DNA of 10,494 nt, taken from contig CALGZX010000119.1 of assembly GCA_937934165.1 (NCBI GenBank), positions 1 to 10,494 on the forward strand, written 5' to 3'. Positions 7,112 through 10,494 of this stretch are shown here, piece by piece. Position numbers and translations under genes: made by a program. Within the stretch, counting starts at the first letter, position 1; each line of letters begins with the position of its first letter. The notes under the pieces were generated by a model. It saw only the letters and a program-made list of their open reading frames with translations, ran no database searches and was not told the origin of the DNA. Source of the stretch: an uncultured Collinsella sp. (GTDB taxonomy: Bacteria; Actinomycetota; Coriobacteriia; Coriobacteriales; Coriobacteriaceae).

Positions 7112-7960
7112 ATGCCAAGCTGGAACATTCATATCGCTCAGACGGAGCGTTTGCTGGAGCGCACCGGTGCGCTTGCCAATAGCGTGCGCGACCGCAATGC
7201 CTTTTTGTTTGGCTGCGTGGTTCCGGATATCTTCGTGGGCTATATGGTCCCTGGCATCGCCGATCCCATCCCGTACCGCATTACGCACTTTGCAAAGCCC
7301 GAGCCTATCCCTAAGCCTCGTGAGCATGAGTTCTGGGATACCTATGTGGCACCGTTGCTTAAAAGTTCGCCCACCGGTGCGCCAGCCGCGGCGACCTCGA
7401 TTATCGAGGAGCGCGAGCGACTGAATCGCGTGCACTATCCCCAGCGCTACAGGGATGCCGAGCCGGTTGTCGGTCCCGGCGCTCGTGAGTTCTCGCTTGC
7501 GTCCGAGGACGTGGCGCAGTCGTTGCTCGATTTGACGCTGGGTGTCTGGTCGCATCTGGTGGCCGATACCGTATGGAATACGCGCGTGAATCAGTACCTG
7601 GAGGCGCACGGCGGCAAGCCGTGCGAGGAGTTCCGCATTAAAAAGCAAGGCGACTTTGACTGGTTTGGCAAGACGCTCGGCATTGTTTCGATTCCGCGCG
7701 CGACCGATCGCCTGTATACTGCGGCGACGCGTTTTGGGCAGTATCCCATCCATAAGGAGTATGTGCTCAAGACCATCGGCGTTATGCACGAGATCGTGCG
7801 CGAAAACCCCGGCGAGCCCGACCATCCGCCATACCGCCTGCTGACCGAGGAATTCTTCGACGAAACGTTTACCGAGGTCATCGAGCTGACCGAGGCGGGT
7901 TTTGCGGCTCGCGTTGCCGCTTCTGACGTCCCCACAGTCCCTCTGATTGCTAGCTGCTAG
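7112..7960 (+). CDS. Zinc-dependent phospholipase C-like protein
   Basis: The 282-residue protein resembles the zinc-dependent phospholipase C/S1-P1 nuclease fold family as it occurs in Gram-positive anaerobes. Support is the N-terminal W4-N-I-H7, the GCVVPDI block with D39, ITHF with H59, and GVWSHLVADTVWN with H148 and D152. These His/Asp positions are the expected zinc ligands, by analogy only. There is no signal peptide or membrane segment, so unlike the secreted clostridial enzymes it appears cytoplasmic, and its substrate is unknown. ATG 7112 is chosen because GGGGGTGG lies just upstream and MPSWN is a natural family start; ATG 7100 would add four residues. It stands alone after the transporter operon and its stop overlaps a minus-strand coding-like fragment. 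Confidence 0.62.
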   Translation: MPSWNIHIAQTERLLERTGALANSVRDRNAFLFGCVVPDIFVGYMVPGIADPIPYRITHFAKPEPIPKPREHEFWDTYVAPLLKSSPTGAPAAATSIIEERERLNRVHYPQRYRDAEPVVGPGAREFSLASEDVAQSLLDLTLGVWSHLVADTVWNTRVNQYLEAHGGKPCEEFRIKKQGDFDWFGKTLGIVSIPRATDRLYTAATRFGQYPIHKEYVLKTIGVMHEIVRENPGEPDHPPYRLLTEEFFDETFTEVIELTEAGFAARVAASDVPTVPLIASC

Positions 7961-8079
7961 TCGGCCGGCTTGACGGTGAACAGTTCACCCCAATTGACCA
8001 ACGGCTCCCCTCGCAGGGCGTCTTCGGTGGTGCGCTCGGTATCGGAGAGGCTTGCGACTGAACGCAAATCGATGAAGTG
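7957..8079 (-). pseudogene. Coding-looking 3' fragment of an unknown gene
   Basis: The minus strand encodes about 40 residues ending ...PLVNWGELFTVKPAD and a stop codon. Third positions are mostly G or C, as in the neighbouring real genes, and the peptide looks like the C-terminus of a normal soluble protein. No ATG with a ribosome site starts it: the only in-frame ATG is at 8151, before the pyruvate kinase terminator hairpin, which it would have to translate through. It may be the remains of a gene whose 5' part was deleted. I do not recognise the family. A chance frame cannot be excluded. Confidence 0.28.
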
Positions 8080-8097
8080 ACATATGGAGAAGGTCTT

Positions 8098-8130
8098 AAA
8101 AAAGGGGCCCGGAAGGCGAAGGGCCCCTTT
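8098..8130 (-). terminator. Intrinsic terminator of pyruvate kinase
   Basis: A perfect 10-bp stem (8101-8110 with 8121-8130) with a 10-base loop is followed, on the minus strand, by six T (8103 down to 8098). It lies 28 bases past the pyk stop. Read on the plus strand only three T follow, so it would be a weaker terminator for the phospholipase-like gene. Confidence 0.92.
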
Positions 8131-8134
8131 GCAA

Positions 8135-8150
8135 TGCAAGTATGCTTGCA
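8135..8150. repeat. Small hairpin between pyk stop and terminator
   Basis: TGCAAG (8135-8140) and CTTGCA (8145-8150) form a 6-bp stem with a 4-base loop in the short 3' untranslated region. It may protect the 3' end or be incidental. Confidence 0.3.
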
Positions 8151-8158
8151 AGTGCGTT

Positions 8159-9619
8159 TTAGCGCACCTGAGCGACGTAAGCGACGTTGGTCGAGGAGAC
8201 CTTGTCCTCGAGCTGGACGCTCATGCGGGGATCGCCGGCGGTAGCGACGGTCAGGTCGCCGGCCTCGACGTAGCCGAGCTCCTTAGCGGTCTCGATCGCC
8301 TTGACGATCGTGCCGTTGACGGTGCCCTGGGTAATCTCGGCCTGATGCGGGATAACGCCCCAGTACATGATCATCTGCTGGACGGCCCACTCGTGGCGGG
8401 AGAACGCGCAGATCGGCATGTTGGGACGGAAGTGCGAAATCAGGCGAGCGGTACGACCGGTGGTCGTCGGCACGGTGATGCACTTGGCGCCAACGGTGGT
8501 GGCCATGTTCACAGCGGACATACCCACAACGTTGTTGACGACACGGGTGCCATGAGCGTCGGCCGGAACCTCGAGCGGAGCGTGGGCCGGGAGGTACTTC
8601 TCGGTCTCGAGAGCAATGCTGGCCTGCATCTTAACGGCCTCGACCGGGTACTTACCGGCAGCGGACTCGCCAGAGAGCATAACGGCGTCGGTGCCGTCGT
8701 AGATGGCGTTAGCAACGTCGGCAACCTCGGCGCGCGTCGGGCGCGGGTTCTGCTGCATGGAGTCGAGCATCTGCGTAGCGGTGATAACGGGCTTGTAGGC
8801 CGCGTTGCACTTGGCGATGATCTCCTTCTGGATGTGCGGAACGAGCTCGGGCTTGATCTCGATGCCCAGGTCGCCACGGGCGACCATGATACCGTCGGAA
8901 GCCTCGAGGATCTCGTCGAAGTTCTCGACGCCCAGGGCGCACTCGATCTTCGGGAAGATCGTCACGTGCTCGCCGCCGTTCTCGCGGCAAAGCTCGCGGA
9001 TGCCGCGGACGGACTCGCCGTCACGGATGAAGGAAGCGGCGATGTAGTCGATGTTCTCGGTCAGGCCAAAGAGGATGTCCTGACGATCGCGCTCGGTGAT
9101 AGCGGGCAGCGAGATGTTGACGTTGGGCATGTTGACGCCCTTGCGCTCGCCGATCAGGCCGTCGTTCTTAACGACGCAGGTCATGTCCTGGCCGCTGACG
9201 GACTCGACCTCAAGGGCAACCAGGCCGTCATCGATCAGGATGAGGGAGCCCTTCTCGACCTCGGAGGGCAGAGCCAGGTAGTCGAGGGAGATGTGCTCAG
9301 CGGTGCCGTGGAAATCCTCGGTCGTGGGCTGAGCAGTAACGACGATCTTGTCGCCGGTCTTGACGGCAACCTTCTTGCCGTCGACCAGAAGGCCGGTGCG
9401 GACCTCGGGGCCCTTGGTGTCGAGCAGGATGCCGACGGGCATACCGAGCTCCTTGGAAATACGACGGACGCGCTCGATGCGACCGTGGTGCTCGTCGTAG
9501 GATCCGTGCGAGAAGTTAAAACGGGCGACGTTCATGCCCGCCTTGATCATCTCGCGGATGGTCTCGTCGCTATCGCAGGCGGGACCCATGGTGCATACAA
9601 TCTTGGTGCGCTTGTACAT
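8159..9619 (-). CDS. pyk: Pyruvate kinase
   Basis: This enzyme converts phosphoenolpyruvate and ADP to pyruvate and ATP, the last ATP-forming step of glycolysis, in the cytoplasm. The 486 residues cover the A (TIM barrel), B and C domains. Active-site signatures are R33, N35 and S37 in NVARFNFSHG, DTKGPEVRT (67-75), PKIE with K224 and E226, GIMVARGDLGIEI with D250, and ATQMLDSM with T282. T68 and E72 correspond to Thr113/Glu117 of the rabbit enzyme, which predicts a K+-dependent form; K+-independent members have Lys there. The C-terminal domain starts near residue 345 and there is no extra phosphohistidine-like domain. The GGAGG site (complement of 9625-9629) lies 5 bases from the ATG. It is monocistronic, with its own promoter and terminator, and diverges from the P-type ATPase gene. 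Confidence 0.98.
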   Translation of the reverse strand: MYKRTKIVCTMGPACDSDETIREMIKAGMNVARFNFSHGSYDEHHGRIERVRRISKELGMPVGILLDTKGPEVRTGLLVDGKKVAVKTGDKIVVTAQPTTEDFHGTAEHISLDYLALPSEVEKGSLILIDDGLVALEVESVSGQDMTCVVKNDGLIGERKGVNMPNVNISLPAITERDRQDILFGLTENIDYIAASFIRDGESVRGIRELCRENGGEHVTIFPKIECALGVENFDEILEASDGIMVARGDLGIEIKPELVPHIQKEIIAKCNAAYKPVITATQMLDSMQQNPRPTRAEVADVANAIYDGTDAVMLSGESAAGKYPVEAVKMQASIALETEKYLPAHAPLEVPADAHGTRVVNNVVGMSAVNMATTVGAKCITVPTTTGRTARLISHFRPNMPICAFSRHEWAVQQMIMYWGVIPHQAEITQGTVNGTIVKAIETAKELGYVEAGDLTVATAGDPRMSVQLEDKVSSTNVAYVAQVR

Positions 9620-9635
9620 TCAGACCTCCATCTGA
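9620..9635 (-). promoter_or_regulatory. Hairpin presenting the pyk ribosome-binding site
   Basis: On the minus strand TCAGA (9635-9631) and TCTGA (9624-9620) are perfect complements flanking TGGAGG. The Shine-Dalgarno thus fills a 6-base loop closed by a 5-bp stem directly abutting the start codon. The stem is short and A/U-rich in part, so it may be only marginally stable. Confidence 0.4.
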
Positions 9636-9682
9636 CATCGTCTTGCGCTGATAGATAAACCATAAGAAATAAAACTGAGATG

Positions 9683-9688
9683 ATTATA
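9683..9688 (-). promoter_or_regulatory. -10 element of the pyk promoter
   Basis: Read on the minus strand this is TATAAT, an exact consensus -10, about 64 bases before the pyk start codon. No matching -35 is seen at 16-18 bases; a TTGAGG exists but at 20 bases. Flanking DNA is AT-rich, as expected for a promoter. Confidence 0.55.
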
Positions 9689-9750
9689 ACGAAATGACGA
9701 CCGAATACCCTCAAAAATCGACCGTATGCCGAATTAGAAGTTCTTTTTTT

Positions 9751-9797
9751 GCGGTAAAAACGGTATATGAAAAATCTTTACCAACCGTTCTGACCGC
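9751..9797. repeat. Imperfect long inverted repeat
   Basis: GCGG plus AACGGT (9751-9754, 9759-9764) is complementary to ACCGTT plus CCGC (9784-9789, 9794-9797), with a symmetric 4-base mismatch in the middle of each arm and a 19-base loop. The mismatch breaks it into 4- and 6-bp helices. No T-run follows in either direction, so it is not a terminator. Confidence 0.4.
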
Positions 9798-9865
9798 TGC
9801 TATCTGGGCGATATTTCAGTTTGACGATGCGCCGAAGAAAAAACGTTTTATCAATGTTGAGCATC

Positions 9866-9897
9866 ACACGGTCTGCATCGTTGCACTCGAGCCGTGT
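9866..9897. repeat. Hairpin-forming inverted repeat
   Basis: ACACGG (9866-9871) pairs with CCGTGT (9892-9897), and inside it TGCA (9874-9877) pairs with TGCA (9882-9885) around a 4-base loop. The function is unknown; it sits just upstream of the predicted ATPase promoter. Confidence 0.4.
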
Positions 9898-9909
9898 TTC
9901 CAATTGGAA
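9898..9909. promoter_or_regulatory. 12-bp perfect palindrome, candidate operator
   Basis: TTCCAATTGGAA is fully self-complementary and ends five bases before the proposed -35 of the ATPase promoter. Position and symmetry suit a dimeric DNA-binding regulator, but no regulator is identifiable from the sequence. Confidence 0.35.
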
Positions 9910-9913
9910 TGTT

Positions 9914-9943
9914 TTGGCTAGACGCGCCGCTTTGGGGTACCAT
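9914..9943 (+). promoter_or_regulatory. Putative promoter of the P-type ATPase
   Basis: TTGGCT (9914-9919), an 18-base spacer and TACCAT (9938-9943) make a modest promoter. A 5-bp inverted repeat, TGGGG (9933-9937) with CCCCA (9946-9950), brackets the -10. Initiation near 9950 would start the RNA just before the two-hairpin leader, so the leader boundary and promoter agree. Confidence 0.37.
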
Positions 9944-9952
9944 AGCCCCACT

Positions 9953-10054
9953 ATCAACTGCCGCTCAGCACGGCAGCCTTGATGAGCCCTTGCCCTTCTC
10001 CTGGGAATTATGATCGGGCATCAATCTGCTGAGTGGCCCGAATCCCAGGAGGGG
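9953..10054 (+). ncRNA. Structured leader RNA of the P-type ATPase with kissing-loop and hidden ribosome site
   Basis: Hairpin A has outer stem 9953-9957 with 9979-9983, a 2-base bulge, and inner stem 9958-9963 with 9971-9976 closing a 7-base loop CTCAGCA. Hairpin B has a 9-bp stem, 9998-10006 with 10043-10051, then a 7-base bulge, a 6-bp stem 10014-10019 with 10036-10041, and a 16-base loop. The whole of loop A (9964-9970) is perfectly complementary to TGCTGAG (10027-10033) in loop B. The 3' strand of the hairpin B stem holds AGGAG, the first part of the ATPase Shine-Dalgarno AGGAGGGG (10047-10054), so the fold should block ribosome binding. A rival helix, TTGAT plus GCCC (9979-9983, 9986-9989) with 10016-10024, would break A's outer and B's inner stem. 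I do not recognise it as a known riboswitch class; yybP-ykoY, which often precedes such pumps, lacks its conserved motifs here. The structure was drawn by hand. Confidence 0.65.
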
Positions 10055-10061
10055 ACTCTAT

Positions 10062-10494
10062 ATGCAAAAGGAATACCTGTCCGCCGCGGCGGAGGTACTC
10101 AGCGACCAAGGTGTCGATGAGGACCTCGGCCTGAGCAACGACGAGGCGTCGTCGCGCCTCGCCAAGACAGGCCCTAACAAGCTCGAGGAAGCCGAGAAGA
10201 CGCCGTTGTGGAAGCGCTTCTTTGAGCAGATGGCCGACCCCATGGTCATCATGCTGATCGTTGCCGCCGTCATCAGTGCACTCACGGGCATGGTCAAGGG
10301 TGAGGCGGACTTTGCCGACGTCGCCATCATCATGTTCGTCGTTATCGTCAACTCGGTGCTGGGCGTGGTTCAGGAGGCCAAGAGCGAGGAAGCTCTCGAG
10401 GCATTGCAGGAGATGAGCGCGGCGCAGTCCAAGGTTCTGCGCGACGGCAAGCTCGTGCACCTGCCGAGTGCCGAGCTCGTGCCTGGCGATGTGA
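10062..10494 (+). CDS. Cation-transporting P-type ATPase (P2, calcium-type), N-terminal part
   Basis: Only the first 144 codons are in the window; the gene continues past the right edge. The N-terminus has a cation-ATPase N domain (LGLSNDEASSRLAKTGPNKLEEAEKTPLWKRFFEQMADPM pattern, about residues 24-62), then two membrane segments (about 63-80 and 87-105) and NSVLGVVQEAKSEEALEAL, the linker typical of SERCA/PMR1-like P2 ATPases before the actuator domain. The end reads ELVPGDV, the start of the actuator domain. The phosphorylation motif DKTGT lies outside the window, so Ca2+ as substrate is only the family expectation; Mn2+ or other cations are possible. AGGAGGGG (10047-10054) is 7 bases from the ATG and lies partly inside the leader hairpin described above. 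It is transcribed divergently from pyk. Confidence 0.93.
   Translation, partial: MQKEYLSAAAEVLSDQGVDEDLGLSNDEASSRLAKTGPNKLEEAEKTPLWKRFFEQMADPMVIMLIVAAVISALTGMVKGEADFADVAIIMFVVIVNSVLGVVQEAKSEEALEALQEMSAAQSKVLRDGKLVHLPSAELVPGDV

Larger units (their letters stand above)
9690..9932. other. AT-richer divergent intergenic region
   Basis: This stretch between the pyk promoter and the ATPase promoter has lower GC than the rest of the window, especially 9710-9860, and no gene I can support. A 75-codon open frame at 9694-9921 has no ribosome site, unusual composition and runs through several inverted repeats, so it is left out. The region contains imperfect inverted repeats and a 12-bp palindrome listed separately, which may be regulator sites for either divergent gene. 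Confidence 0.6.

Noticed and set aside
8084..9658. 524-codon open frame on the plus strand opposite pyruvate kinase
   Set aside because: It is a mirror-frame shadow of pyk with a Leu/Asp/Gly/Val/Ala-biased, motif-free product, and it also runs through the pyk terminator and promoter.
9694..9921. 75-codon open frame in the pyk-ATPase spacer
   Set aside because: No ribosome site, AT-rich atypical codons, Cys/Phe-rich product, and overlap with inverted repeats and the promoter region.
9931..10061. yybP-ykoY manganese riboswitch, NiCo riboswitch or M-box before the P-type ATPase
   Set aside because: I looked for their conserved cores, since such pumps often carry them. The expected motifs and junction layouts are absent, and the visible structure is two hairpins with complementary loops.

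Overview
The window reads as a chromosomal segment of a high-GC Gram-positive bacterium, most likely a Coriobacteriia member of the Collinsella type. The evidence is the strong G/C third-position bias, a T-box leader ahead of a phenylalanyl-tRNA synthetase operon, and the overall protein character. The genus is an inference from sequence style. No mobile element, CRISPR array, rRNA or tRNA gene was seen.

Layout: (1) 1-495 is a non-coding leader with an extended -10 promoter and a complete T-box riboswitch (specifier UUC, discriminator-contacting UGGU, mutually exclusive antiterminator and terminator). (2) pheS (496-1557) and pheT (1621-4074) encode the two subunits of phenylalanyl-tRNA synthetase. 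(3) 4075-4319 holds the pheT terminator, an overlapping promoter and a perfect NikR-type operator. (4) A three-gene energy-coupling-factor metal transporter follows: a NikM/CbiM-NikN fusion (4320-5402), the CbiQ/NikQ transmembrane subunit (5380-6216) and the CbiO/NikO ATPase (about 6261-7031). The operator, the fused N component and the N-terminal metal-ligand residues all point to nickel rather than cobalt. (5) A zinc-dependent phospholipase C-like protein (7112-7960) is followed by a coding-looking minus-strand scrap. (6) Pyruvate kinase lies on the minus strand (8159-9619) with its own terminator and promoter. (7) 9620-10061 is a roughly 440-base AT-richer divergent intergenic region. (8) The first 144 codons of a P2-type (calcium-like) cation ATPase run off the right edge.

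The most interesting element is the leader at about 9950-10061, in front of the P-type ATPase. Two hairpins carry loops that are perfectly complementary over 7 nt (9964-9970 with 10027-10033), which suggests a kissing-loop fold. The second hairpin buries the Shine-Dalgarno sequence of the ATPase in a 9-bp stem. A competing helix (9979-9989 with 10016-10024) would break parts of both hairpins. I do not recognise it as yybP-ykoY, NiCo or M-box, so it is a candidate undescribed translational riboswitch or cis-regulatory RNA for a cation pump.

Regulation is visible at several loci: uncharged tRNA-Phe controls pheST, nickel probably controls the ECF transporter, and an unknown signal may control the ATPase through RNA folding.
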